DNA of 10,398 nt from Paracamarosporium sp. OC-R06-R3 (GCA_019828545.1 JACVRA010000193.1:1831-12228), one strand, 5' to 3'; shown: positions 1-8,745, numbered from the stretch's first letter. Made by a program: numbers and translations. Notes: generated by a model not told the origin, from the sequence alone.

Positions 1-62
1 AAAGAATTACTTAACTAAAGAGTTAAAATATAGTTTAAGTTAACTATAAAAAATAAGAAAAG
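1..62. other. AT-rich flank left of transposon copy A, resembling a retroelement polypurine/LTR junction
   Basis: No reading frame is visible. Bases 1-30 align with about 2690-2724, where I place the end of the internal region of gypsy element G1. The shared core is actaaagagttaaaa, followed on the minus strand by aagtaat and tcttt, with two single-base gaps. The stretch may therefore be the 3' end of another copy of the same retroelement family. In DNA this AT-rich the match could also be chance, so the call is weak. Confidence 0.3.
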
Positions 63-64
63 TA

Positions 65-120
65 ACGTGTTTATAAGTAAGTAGCTACTATAAGTAAGCA
101 GCCACTCTTATTAACTTTTT
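65..120 (+). repeat. Left terminal inverted repeat of copy A
   Basis: Pairs with 1860-1915 over 56 bp with only about six differences, all transitions. It contains two tandem 17-mers, TATAAGTAAGTAGCTAC (72-88) and TATAAGTAAGCAGCCAC (89-105). Such repeated motifs in transposon ends are usually transposase binding sites; that role is inferred here. Confidence 0.93.
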
Positions 121-218
121 ACGCCTTTATAGTAATCTATCTTAATAATACAATAAGATAATTATAATATTTAAGCTATACTAGATTAAGGAGTATCTAT
201 AGTATCTTTCTTATAGAT

Positions 219-1838
219 TTATAAGTTATGGCTAGTCTGCCTATAGCGGCTGTAGCGCGCTAAAGCCTACCAACTCATACCTAATCATGCCTTGCCTTGG
301 CGCGTTTCCCCCTCTAGCTGCTGCTCAACGTCTCTTTAGGCAATAATATCCTCTGCCTTTGCCTTTGTTAAGGTGCCTTTCTGCTGGATCCTCTTCTTTT
401 TATGCTTTCTACGCGTTGTGGTAGCCTTATTTACTTTCTTAAGCCTTACAATCTAATCGCGCATAAGCGTACTTTCGTACGCTATTACCTCAGCGCCTTT
501 TTTAAGCTGGTTAAGCGCTATAATAATAGAAGTAGGCAATAAGCTCTTATGTCTCTAAATCCTATCGCGAATCAATGTTGATTGAACATCTAGCTTACAC
601 ACGTTGCTTGGTGTTTTAGCTTTCTAAAGGGTAACCTCTGGCGTAGGCGGCGTTGGCGTGCGAAGCTTTATATTAAGCTTTAATATTACTACCTCTAGAT
701 CGTATAGGACTAGGCTAGCGCCTTAAAAGCTTACGCAGATATTCTCCTTTGTAATTAACTACTTATAGGCTGCGTAAAAGGCTAGTAAGAACTTTAGCTT
801 TATAATATAGTTAATATAATTGTGTATAAGGCTCTTAATCTAGCGACTATACGTACACTTTAACGGCGAAAAGCAGCCAACGTTAAGCAGCTACAGGAGG
901 TACGACGAATACGGCGGCATATAGAGGGTATAGATATTATTATCCTTATAGAGCTGCTGAAATTCGAGCGAGTTATAGCTCTTATAGCCATTAAGTATAA
1001 GCAGCTAGTGCGCGCCTACTCTACGCTCTACTATATACTTAATAAAGTGCTTTAGCTACTCTACTCTAAGCTTATTAGTAGTCCAGCCGTTATTGCTTAT
1101 TGTAAAGGCCTAGTTGCGCGGTATATTATCATCCTAATACTAGGCAGAGAGGTGATACTAGCTAGTAAAGATAATAAAGGGCAGGATTGCCTAGCTAGCA
1201 GTGTTAACTCCATGAATTGCTGTAACCTATTCGCGATTGCCTGGCTGTATAGCTTTAGGCCTACCTCGTCTCTCTAAGCCTATAACAACGAGCTGAGCTG
1301 ATATCTTGCCTATTATAAAGCCTGTCTTATTAAAGTTAAAGGTATCCTTATTATAGATACCATAGGTAGCCTTCGTACACGCTACAAGCTCAAACCAAGC
1401 CCTGATAATCTCTAGATCCTTACATAGGGCTCTCTATCAATCATACGGCTGATTGAAACGCGTAGTAAGGCTGTCTATTTGCTTAACAAAGTTGTGTGGC
1501 CATAGCTTGCTAACCTGGCCAGCGCTGCACTTAGCAAGCAGCTTATTCGCCATATCTTGTACAGCACCTAGCGTAGGCGGAAATCCTCGTAAATCTAGGT
1601 TAAGTATATACCTAGTAATTACCTCCTCTTTTAGCTTAGTAAGCTTCTTTGAGTTGGGCTAGCAATTGCGTTGCGTAGTAATTCTAGTGCGTCATTGTTA
1701 TAAAGTTATTTAGGGGTAGGCATAAATTAAAACAGCCTATTTTATACTACTTATTTAGTATTAATTTATAGCTAAAATAGCAAGAGAGATATCTACTTTA
1801 TTATAGGGTAATTAAGAAGTAGTTAGTTAAGTTATTAT
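219..1838 (-). pseudogene. Degraded pogo/Fot1-type transposase, copy A
   Basis: Read on the minus strand from an inferred start at 1838 (now ATA, presumably once ATG) to TAA at 221-219, giving 540 codons, the usual length for this family. The N-terminus (about residues 10-60) resembles a psq-type helix-turn-helix with a motif ending TTL. A CENP-B-like DNA-binding domain follows (about 65-120, with GFPPTLGAVQDMANKLL). The DDE_1 catalytic core comes next (about 165-345, with QLVVIGLERRGRPKAIQPGN and VGCFSPLK). The C-terminal tail is Lys/Arg-rich (RRKHKKKRIQQKG). All three catalytic Asp are now Asn: residue 170 (1331-1329, FNFN), 283 (992-990, ILNG) and 319 (884-882, LLNV). The last two are 36 residues apart, as in DD35D enzymes. 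Many TAG and TAA codons replace Gln and Trp codons. There are no frameshifts. The family assignment is firm; the exact start is inferred. Confidence 0.92.
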
Positions 1839-1859
1839 AGTTAGAAGGTAACGTATTAC

Positions 1860-1915
1860 AAAAAGTTAGTAGGAGTGGCCGCTTACTTATAGTGGCTACT
1901 TACTTATAAATACGT
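1860..1915 (-). repeat. Right terminal inverted repeat of copy A
   Basis: Reverse complement of 65-120 apart from about six transitions. The tandem 17-mers are mirrored at 1892-1908 and 1875-1891. It is followed directly by the TA target duplication. Confidence 0.93.
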
Positions 1916-1955
1916 TATAGAGATTCTTTTAAACTATATATTAATTATCTTATCC

Positions 1956-1979
1956 TTTATTTTTATTTTATTTTATTTA
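1956..1979. repeat. Short (TTTTA)n tract
   Basis: About four to five imperfect repeats of a TTTTA or TTTAT unit, read as TTTATTTTTATTTTATTTTA followed by TTTA. A low-complexity tract within the probable LTR. Confidence 0.8.
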
Positions 1980-2039
1980 TAATCCCTCTTGGCCTTTCTT
2001 TTTAAAGGGAGTATTATCTTACTCTACTATATATTCTAG

Positions 2040-2110
2040 TTCTTAATAGATTATAGTTATATAGTATACTCTATTACTTAGCCCTATTCTTAATAGATTA
2101 AGGTTATATA
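2040..2110. repeat. Imperfect 24-bp direct repeat with 47-bp period
   Basis: ttcttaatagatta followed by (t/a)(a/g)gttatata occurs at 2040-2063 and again at 2087-2110. It lies in the probable G1 LTR, where short internal duplications are common. No function is implied. Confidence 0.7.
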
Positions 2111-2700
2111 ATTTTAATTAATTTATTCTACCTTATAGGATTCCTTTATTATCTAGATTAGTATTAGGGCCTTTAGCCTTTAGTACCTTATAAGTATTAT
2201 TGTATAGTCTTTAATTTCTTATACTTATAATATTACCTCCTTATTTAGGATTTTTATTTTAAAGACTTATATAATTTATTAACTATACTACGTTATATTA
2301 TTAGGGTATAAAGGTAGGTATTTTTATTTTATTATATCCTTTTTCTTTTTATTCTTATTTACTTAACTATACTAAAAGTTTATTTATTTTTAACTTAGTA
2401 CTATTATTATCGTATTAATTAAATTTTTATGGCTAGTGTAGAGATATTAACTCCTTATAGTTATTATAAAGAAAAGGGTTTAAAGTATATAATAAAATTA
2501 TTAATAAGTTACTATAGTTTTTATATTTATATTAAATATTATTATAACCTAGTATTATTAGGAACTAAGTAGTAGAAAATATAAAAGAAGTAGTATTAAA
2601 TTATCTTTAACCTATAAACTACTTATTATTATATTCTAGATTTTAAGGATAAATTAGCTATAGTTAAAAAGAAAAAGTATTATTAAATATTAAAAGACAT

Positions 2701-2710
2701 TACTTCTACT
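2701..2710 (-). promoter_or_regulatory. Candidate polypurine tract of G1
   Basis: On the minus strand AGTAGAAG is followed by TA and then TGTC. The position fits a plus-strand priming polypurine tract: downstream of the pol gene and immediately before the probable 3' LTR. It is short and may have been altered by mutation. A similar motif appears at 1-30. Confidence 0.4.
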
Positions 2711-2789
2711 AAAGAGTTAAAAGAATTAAAGTAAATAATAAGTTTAATTAATATAGCTACTATTATATTTTTACTTTCTAGGCCTTTAC

Positions 2790-5145
2790 TATTTAAATCT
2801 TTATTTAACTTAGGCTAATTATAGGCTAATCCTTCTTTGCTTAATTTTTTTAATTTTTTTTATAATCTTAATGCTATTCTCTTAGCTTTAGGTTTAAAAT
2901 TATACTTCTTTAAAAGTATACTTTTATATACTAGTACTAAAAGTCCTTTAGTAATTCTTTATAATTTATAAGGTTTTTCTTTAGTTCTTATATATTATAT
3001 TACTCTAGTTATTCTTTTTATAATATTAGATATTTATATTAACTATTAATCTTTTATAGATTTTTAATAGTTTTAACTTTATACTTATTATTCTTTAGTT
3101 TTAATTAGTTTTTAATTAAAGTATCCTAGAGTACTAGTTTTAATAGTAATTTATAAAAGGTTAAATATATTTTAATTTCTTTTAATATTTTAAGCTTATT
3201 TATAACTAGTCTCTTATTTTTTAGAATTTTAAAGGGTCTTATTTATAAGTAATCTAGTTTCTTACTTTGCTATTTAATTTTAAGATTTTTTTATAATAGG
3301 AAAACTTTATCTCTCCTTTTAAAGATTAATCTTTTAATCCTTTACTTATTTATATTCTTAAATACTAAGAGGGCCTTATAAAATATCCTATTTTATAGGG
3401 TTTTATATATTTTCTTTATTTTTTAAGCCTTTTCTTAGACTTCTATAGTAGTACTTTCTATATTTCTAAAGTCTTAATAGACTACTAGCTTATATCTATA
3501 GTTAATATAGTATAGTAAATAGCCTATTATATTTAACCTAATACTATTATATACTAACTATACTATTAGTAGAAGTTTAACTTAGTTATTCTATTATTTA
3601 TTTACGTAAAATTATAGGTACTATTTTAATATCTAATTTATACGTTTTATTTACCTATTTATTTAAGAATAGAAACTTATTAAGAGCCTTCTTATTATCC
3701 CTAAAGTACTTATAAATATATTTTAGTATTTAAATGTAAAGAGCTTATTTTTATTTATAATAATTTTGTCTAAAGTACTATACTTTAAAAGAAGTATTTT
3801 ATTAACTTTATAAACTAGTTTTTTTACTATTACTAATTCTTTTATAGGTATAAACTTAACTACTTTTATTAGTTAATCTATAATATTTAATATTATATTA
3901 TATATTTTATTTAACTTTAGTTATAGTAATACTAAGAGTTTTACTATAAAGTTTATTATTATACTTAACTATAGTTATATTAGTAGTAGTAGGGGTTATA
4001 GTAATTTATAAAACTTATATTTCTTAAGTTTATTTTTATAATAAGCTAAATAATTATCTAGTACCTTTTTAACTATTTCCTTAAGTTTAAATATAGTATA
4101 TTTATTTATAATTTAATATATTATTTCTTTAATACTAAAGTATTTTTATTTCCTTAACTTATAAAGCTTTTTAACTAAGAAGTTTTTTTATTTCTTTTAA
4201 ACTATCTATCTTTACTAATAGTCTTTTTTATTAAATCTTATTTAATAAAAATTATATTCCTTTCTTTATTCTATAAAGAGTTAAGTATAATCTTAAAAGT
4301 TATTTACTTTTAGGCTTTAATATTATATAGTAACTACCTTTTATATCTCTATCTTTATTACTTTCCTATTTAGGTTTATTTAATAGTATTATTTTTTTAA
4401 CTAGTTATATTAAAGTATATTATTTTAAGTTATCCTTAATATTATATACTATTTTAAGGGCTCTTTTTTTATTAGGTTTAACTTTCTACTTAGGGCATCT
4501 ACTACTTTATTAAATATTTTTAGTTAATAGTAAATTTTAAAGTTAAAGTTTATAAAAAGTTTAACCTACTATACCTATTATTAATTTAATTTCTTAGTAG
4601 TAGTAAAGTTTATTAGATTTTAATAATTAGTTTAAACTTTAATTTAATATAGTATACCTATATATTATACTTTTTATTATTTAAAGGCATTTACTATTAC
4701 TAGTAGTTTTTTATTATAAACGTTGTAATTTAATTCTACTCTTAAGAATTTATATAAATAGTAAAATACTAGTCTCTATTTTTTATCTTTATATAGTTAT
4801 AAAAGAATTGCTTTTAGTATATAGTTTAAAGTATTTATTTTTATATATATCCTTTTTTTAAAATTATATATTTATAATAGTAGTTTTTTTAAGAATCTTC
4901 TTTTAAGTTTTTAAAATACTTTTTTTAACTTTTTACTAAAGTAGTTTTATTAAACTTCTTTTTTTATAAGTTTTATTAATAGTACTATTATCTTAAAGTA
5001 GTCCTTAATAAACTTTTAATAAAAGTTAGTAAACTTTAAAAAGAATTAAATATTTTTTATTAACTTAAGTTTTTATTATTTTTATATAGTAGCTACCTTT
5101 TTTAGATCTATAAATATACCTTTTTTTAAGATTATAAATCCTAGG
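2790..5145 (-). pseudogene. Degraded G1 pol, distal part: end of reverse transcriptase, RNase H, integrase, chromodomain
   Basis: Minus strand, continuing in frame from the part at 7001-8454 once copy B is removed. It opens with the end of the reverse transcriptase (YLGFII across the junction). RNase H follows at about 4900-4430: its first catalytic Asp is Asn (4835-4833), and NFKIYY and DALSRK (4499-4482) are visible. The integrase core lies at about 4010-3600. Its three catalytic residues are all changed: Asp to Asn at 3953-3951 (INFIV), Asp to Asn at 3755-3753, and Glu to Lys at 3647-3645. The last two are 36 codons apart, the D35E spacing. A GPY/F-type segment with RRDKVFL lies near 3310, and a chromodomain at about 3085-2940 ends KNLINYKELLKDF. 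Stops are frequent but there is no net frameshift. The integrase zinc finger is not clear, and the true stop is uncertain. Chromodomains normally direct integration to modified histones. Confidence 0.9.
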
Positions 5146-5147
5146 TA

Positions 5148-5203
5148 ACGTGTTTATAAGTAAGTGGCTACTATAAGTAAGTAGTTACCCCTACTAACTT
5201 TTT
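5148..5203 (+). repeat. Left terminal inverted repeat of copy B
   Basis: Matches the left end of copy A apart from a few transitions. The tandem 17-mers fall at 5155-5171 and 5172-5188. It is preceded by TA at 5146-5147. Confidence 0.92.
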
Positions 5204-5301
5204 ACGCCTTTATAGTAATCTATTTTAATAACGTAATAAAATAATTATAATATTTAAGCTATACTAAATTAAGGAGTATCTCTAGTATTTTTTTTATAAG
5301 T

Positions 5302-6921
5302 TTATAAGTTATAGCTAGTCTACCTATAGTAGCTGTAGCACGCTAAAGCCTACTAACTTATACTTAATTATATCTTATCTTAGTATATTTCCTCCTTTAG
5401 CTACTACTTAATGTCTCTTTAGATAATAATATCTTCTATCTCTACCTTTATTAAGGTGCCTTTCTACTGGATCCTCTTCTTTTTACGCTTTCTATACATT
5501 GTAGTAGCCTTATTTATTTTCTTAAGCCTTGTAATCTAATTGCGTATAAGCGTACTTTCGTACGCTATTACCTTAGCACCTTTTTTAAGCTAGTTAAGCG
5601 CTGCAATAATAGAAGTAGGTAATAAGCTCTTATGTCTCTAAATTCTATTACGAATTAATGTTAATTAAGCATTTAGCTTATACGCATTGCTTAGTGTTTT
5701 AGCTTCCTAGAGAGTAACCTCTAGTGTAGGTAACGTTGGCGTGTAAAGCTTTATATTAAGCTTTAATATTACTGCCTCTAGATTGTATAGGACTAGGCCA
5801 GCGCCTTAAAAGCTTACGTAGATATTCTCCTTTGTAATTAACTACTTATAGGCTACGTAAAAGGCTAGTAAGAACTCTAGCTTTATAATATAGTTAATAT
5901 AATTGTATATAAGGCTCTGAATCTAGCGACTATACGTACGCTTTAACGGCGAAAAGCAGCCAACGTTAAGTAGCTACAGGAGGTACAACAAATACGGCAG
6001 TATATAGAGGGTATAGATATTATTATCCTTATAGAGCTGCTGAAATTTGAGTAAATTATGGCTCTTATGGCTGTTAAGTATAAGTAGCTGGCGTACGTCT
6101 ACTCTACGCTCTACTATATACTTAATAAAGTGCTTTAGCCACTCTACCCTAAGCTTATTAGTAGTCTAGCTGTTATTACTTATTATAAAGGCCTAGTTGC
6201 ACGGTATATTATTATCTTAATACTAGGTAGAGAGGTAATACTAGCTAGTAAAGATAATAAAGGGCAGGATTGCCTAGCTAATAGTATTAACTCTATAGAT
6301 TACTATAACCCATTTACAATTGCCTGGCTATATAGCTTTAGGCCTACCTCGTCTCTCTAAGCCTATAACAACGAGCTGAGCTAATATCTTGCCCATTATA
6401 AAGCCTATTTTGTTAAAGTTAAAGGTATTTTTATTATAGATACTATAGGTAGCCTTCGTACACGCTATAAGCTTAAACTAAGCCCTAATAATCTCTAGAT
6501 TCTTATATAGGGCTCTCTGTTAATCGTACGGCCGATTAAAACGCATAGTAAGGCTATCTGTTTACTTAACAAAGTTGTATAGCTATAGCTTACCAACTTA
6601 GCCAGTGCTACGCTTAGTAAGCAGCTTATTTGCCATATCTTATATAGTACCTAGCGTAAACGGAAATCCTTATAAATCTAGGTTAAGTATATACCTAATA
6701 ATTACCTCCTTTTCTAGCTTAATAAGCTTCTTTAAGTTAGGCTAGTAATTATATTGTATAGTAATTCTAACGCGTTATTATTGTAGAGTTATTTAGGGGT
6801 AGACATAGATTAAAGTAGCCTATTTTATACTACTTATTTAGTATTAATTTATAGCTAAAATAGTAAGGGAGATATCTACTTTATTATAAAGTAATTAAGA
6901 AGTAGTTAATTAAGCTATTAT
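5302..6921 (-). pseudogene. Degraded pogo/Fot1-type transposase, copy B
   Basis: The same 540-codon frame as copy A, from ATA (6921-6919, presumably once ATG) to TAA (5304-5302), with no net insertion or deletion. The domain order is the same: helix-turn-helix, CENP-B-like domain, DDE_1 core and basic tail. The catalytic Asp are again Asn at 6414-6412, 6075-6073 and 5967-5965. Some residues lost in copy A survive here: the Trp codon at 6312-6310 is still TGG (TAG in copy A), the Met-Gly after GF is kept, and the His in the second catalytic motif is kept (LNSHKS against LNGYKS). Other sites are worse than in copy A. Inactive. Confidence 0.91.
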
Positions 6922-6942
6922 AGTTAGAAGGTAACGTATTAT

Positions 6943-6998
6943 AAAAAGTTAGTAGAGGTAGTCGTTTACTTATAGTAGCCACTTACTTATAAACACGT
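6943..6998 (-). repeat. Right terminal inverted repeat of copy B
   Basis: Reverse complement of 5148-5203 apart from transitions. The tandem 17-mers are at 6975-6991 and 6958-6974. It is followed by TA at 6999-7000. Confidence 0.92.
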
Positions 6999-7000
6999 TA

Positions 7001-8454
7001 TTTAATTTTAGTAATATAAAATTTATACTTTTTTAAATAAAAAAGTAGTTTATACTTCTTTATTTTTTTAAATACTTTTTTTATATATTCCTAGTACTTC
7101 TTTAAAGTTCCTATAGAGTAAATAAGTATATTATTAAAATAGGCCATATAAAATATATCTAAATATTTATATAGTATTTTATTAATTAATGCCTAAAATA
7201 TTATAGGTATATTAGTTAATCTAAAGAGTATAACTATATACTTATATAATTTATATTAAGTTTTAAATATAGTTTTCTATTCTTTACCTTTAGTTATTTA
7301 TATATAGTAATATCTATTATATATATTAAATTTTATAAACTACTTAACTTCTTTAAGTCTATTTATTAATTTTATAATAAGTAGTAGGGGGTATTAATTT
7401 TTTACTATAATATTATTTAACTATTTATAATTTATATAGAGTTATAGTTTACTATTCTTCTTTAGTACCTAAAGAATTAAGAATATAGCTAGGCTTTTAC
7501 TTTTTTATATAAACTATTTATTTAAGTTTTTTTATAAGTACTTCTATAGCTCCTTTTTTTAATTTATAGACATTAGTCTTAGCCATTTTAGTTATAGTTT
7601 TATATCTTCTTTTAAAGGTATTTTATAATCCTATTTTTAGTATTTTAGTAAGGCCTTCTTTTTTTTTTTCTTAAAGAGTTCTATATACTTCTTATATTTT
7701 AATAGAATATTCTTAGGTATAGGTATTATTTAAAGATTTAATCTTTATACTTATATTATTTTAGTATTTTAGGGTTTCCTTTATAAAAGTCTTGCCATTT
7801 TAGCTTTTAAAATTTCTTAAATATTCTTATTTATTTTAGGGAATACTCTTTTAGCTTATCCCTTTTAAGGTTATCTTACTTTATTAATTATTAATATAGT
7901 CTATTTAGCTGTAATTATTTATTTCCTTTAGTCTATTACTAGGTTATATTATTTAAGTTAATTATATTTTATAATTACTTTTATAGTTCTTATCTATAGT
8001 ATAGTAAACTAATATTAACTCTTAAATCTATTAAAATATATTAGTAAAGGTAAAGTTTTTAGTTATAAATACTCTTTTTTATACTTTTTTAATAGTATTT
8101 TATTTATTATTTTTAACCTAACTAGTTAGTCTTTCTTTTAGTAAGGTAATTTTAGTCTTTTAATTATATTTTTAAAGATTAAATATTTTATTATTCTTAA
8201 GTTAATTAATACTATTACTTAAAATCCTTTAATTATAATAGTCTTTATTAGCTATAAGTCTTTATTTAGGTCTTTTATAGCTTATTTTACTATTATTATA
8301 CTTTTACTAGCCTAGCCTTTAGCCTAGTAGCCTTTTAGTTTTTTAGTTATATATTAACTAAATATTTTACTCTTCTTTAGAAGTTTAAAAATACTTAGTC
8401 TTATAATAGTTTTTAATTTATTTAAATTACTTTATATAATAAGGCCTAGGACTT
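7001..8454 (-). pseudogene. Degraded G1 Gag tail/linker, aspartic protease and reverse transcriptase (proximal part)
   Basis: Read on the minus strand from about 8454 downward. The first 60 or so codons look like a Lys-rich Gag tail or linker; I could not make out a convincing zinc knuckle. A retropepsin-like domain follows at about 8260-7960, with its active-site Asp codon now AAC (8203-8201, in VLINL). The reverse transcriptase starts near 7500 and includes PLLLIIKLINRLKEVK, the first catalytic Asp changed to Asn (7327-7325, KFNIY), then LFRLTN, ALINKILYKYLDIFY and the YLDD box changed to YFNN (7141-7130). The frame is the same from protease to reverse transcriptase (354 codons between the two motifs). 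It breaks off at 7000, where copy B is inserted, and resumes at 5145. The N-terminal boundary is set by the start of G2 and is approximate. Confidence 0.88.
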
Positions 8455-8476
8455 AATCTTAGTAATCTAACTCTAA

Positions 8477-8503
8477 CCCCTAACTAAGTATAATTATTAG
8501 GGG
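8477..8503. repeat. Inverted repeat CCCCTAA / TTAGGGG in the G2 LTR
   Basis: Perfect 7-bp arms at 8477-8483 and 8497-8503 with a 13-bp loop, in the upstream part of the LTR. It could form a small hairpin or be a dyad protein-binding site; the sequence alone does not say. Confidence 0.6.
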
Positions 8504-8563
8504 CTTAAACAAATAGGATCTTGGCAATGTAGCTTAAACTAGCCTATATAGCCAGCTCCTAGC

Positions 8564-8571
8564 TATAAATA
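8564..8571 (+). promoter_or_regulatory. TATA box of the G2 LTR promoter
   Basis: TATAAATA within the sequence agctataaatagattt, about 110 bp into the LTR. It is a consensus TATA box in the expected U3 position, so transcription of G2 would start near 8595-8605. In AT-rich DNA such matches are common; the position supports this one. Confidence 0.5.
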
Positions 8572-8745
8572 GATTTAGTAGCTTTTTAGTATTCTTTTAT
8601 ACTAGGCCTATAGGGCATTTAATTTATCCTAGGTTATCCTTTAACTATATACTTTTATATACCTCTGCCTAGAGCTATACTAAGCTTAGAGCTTTAAGTA
8701 ACCCTATACTAATATATTATACTAAAAAGCTTACTACTACTAGTA

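Larger units (their letters stand above)
65..1915 (-). mobile_element. pogo/Fot1-like (Tc1/mariner superfamily) DNA transposon, copy A
   Basis: A complete element of 1851 bp. It is bounded by 56-bp terminal inverted repeats starting ACGT and flanked by the TA duplication expected for this superfamily (63-64 and 1916-1917). It carries one degraded transposase gene on the minus strand. Copy B at 5148-6998 has exactly the same length and matches about nine bases in ten by eye, with mainly transition differences. Copy A is the richest in CG, CA and TG in the window, so it has had the least RIP-like mutation and is probably the youngest insertion. It is non-autonomous because its transposase is dead. 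The ends still pair well, so it could in principle be moved by an intact relative elsewhere in the genome; that is inference. Confidence 0.93.
1918..2699 (-). repeat. Probable 3' LTR region of G1
   Basis: This 780-bp stretch lies beyond the chromodomain and has no recognisable frame. On the minus strand it starts with TGTC (2699-2696), just after a purine run and the two bases TA, a layout common at the start of fungal gypsy 3' LTRs. It includes a TATAAATA-like site near 1975-1983, a T-rich pentamer tract (1956-1979) and an imperfect direct repeat (2040-2110). The far end is not defined, because copy A sits there, and there is no second LTR in the window for comparison. The LTR call is inference. 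Confidence 0.45.
5148..6998 (-). mobile_element. pogo/Fot1-like DNA transposon, copy B, nested in G1
   Basis: A complete 1851-bp element with 56-bp inverted ends (5148-5203 and 6943-6998) and TA duplications at 5146-5147 and 6999-7000. It has the same length and position-for-position layout as copy A at 65-1915 (constant offset of 5083). It sits inside the reverse transcriptase of G1, so it is younger than G1. It has fewer CG, CA and TG than copy A but far more than the surrounding G1 DNA. Confidence 0.93.
1918..8454 (-). mobile_element. Ty3/gypsy chromovirus G1, 5'-truncated and interrupted by copy B
   Basis: A minus-strand LTR retrotransposon with the order protease, reverse transcriptase, RNase H, integrase, chromodomain, which defines the chromovirus branch of Ty3/gypsy. 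Copy B splits it inside the reverse transcriptase. The 5' LTR and most of Gag are missing: the sequence changes near 8454, where the plus-strand element G2 begins, and any remainder would lie beyond the window on the far side of G2. A probable 3' LTR lies at 1918-2699. Base composition is extreme: C is almost confined to CT and CC, and G to AG and GG, consistent with heavy RIP. The element is certainly dead. Confidence 0.9.
8455..8745 (+). repeat. Probable 5' LTR of G2
   Basis: A non-coding stretch of about 290 bp with richer composition than the G1 sequence before it. It carries a short inverted repeat near its start and a TATAAATA box at 8564-8571, and lies upstream of the leader and gag. 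Terminal TG and CA would have become TA under RIP, and the 3' LTR lies outside the window, so both ends are estimates. Confidence 0.55.

Noticed and set aside
1453..1662. A 69-codon ATG-initiated open frame on the plus strand, the only uninterrupted one of useful size
   Set aside because: It lies antisense to the CENP-B-like domain of the copy A transposase, matches no family that I recognise, and the same stretch in copy B does not keep it open. It is a chance frame left by mutation.
219..1838. A domesticated transposase with an altered NNN active site
   Set aside because: The frame carries many stops, the start codon is lost, and copy B shows the same decay, so no protein is made from either.
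219..6921. A recoded genetic code in which TAG and TAA are read as Gln or Trp
   Set aside because: Stops come from both CAA/CAG and TGG codons, differ between copies A and B, and occur with loss of catalytic Asp and Cys. Mutation explains them all.
65..6998. CRISPR-like or satellite repeats, suggested by the recurring TATAAGTAAG motif
   Set aside because: All occurrences fall in the inverted ends of two transposon copies, as adjacent pairs without spacers.
8300..8400. A zinc knuckle in the Gag tail of G1
   Set aside because: No frame shows the CCHC spacing even allowing Cys-to-Tyr changes, so I did not annotate one.
1918..8454. Organellar (mitochondrial) DNA, suggested by very high AT
   Set aside because: The content is nuclear-type LTR retrotransposon and pogo transposon sequence, and the bias follows RIP dinucleotide contexts rather than uniform AT enrichment.
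8472..8503. Telomere-like CCCTAA / TTAGGG units
   Set aside because: Only one unit on each strand, facing each other as an inverted repeat inside an LTR; no tandem array.
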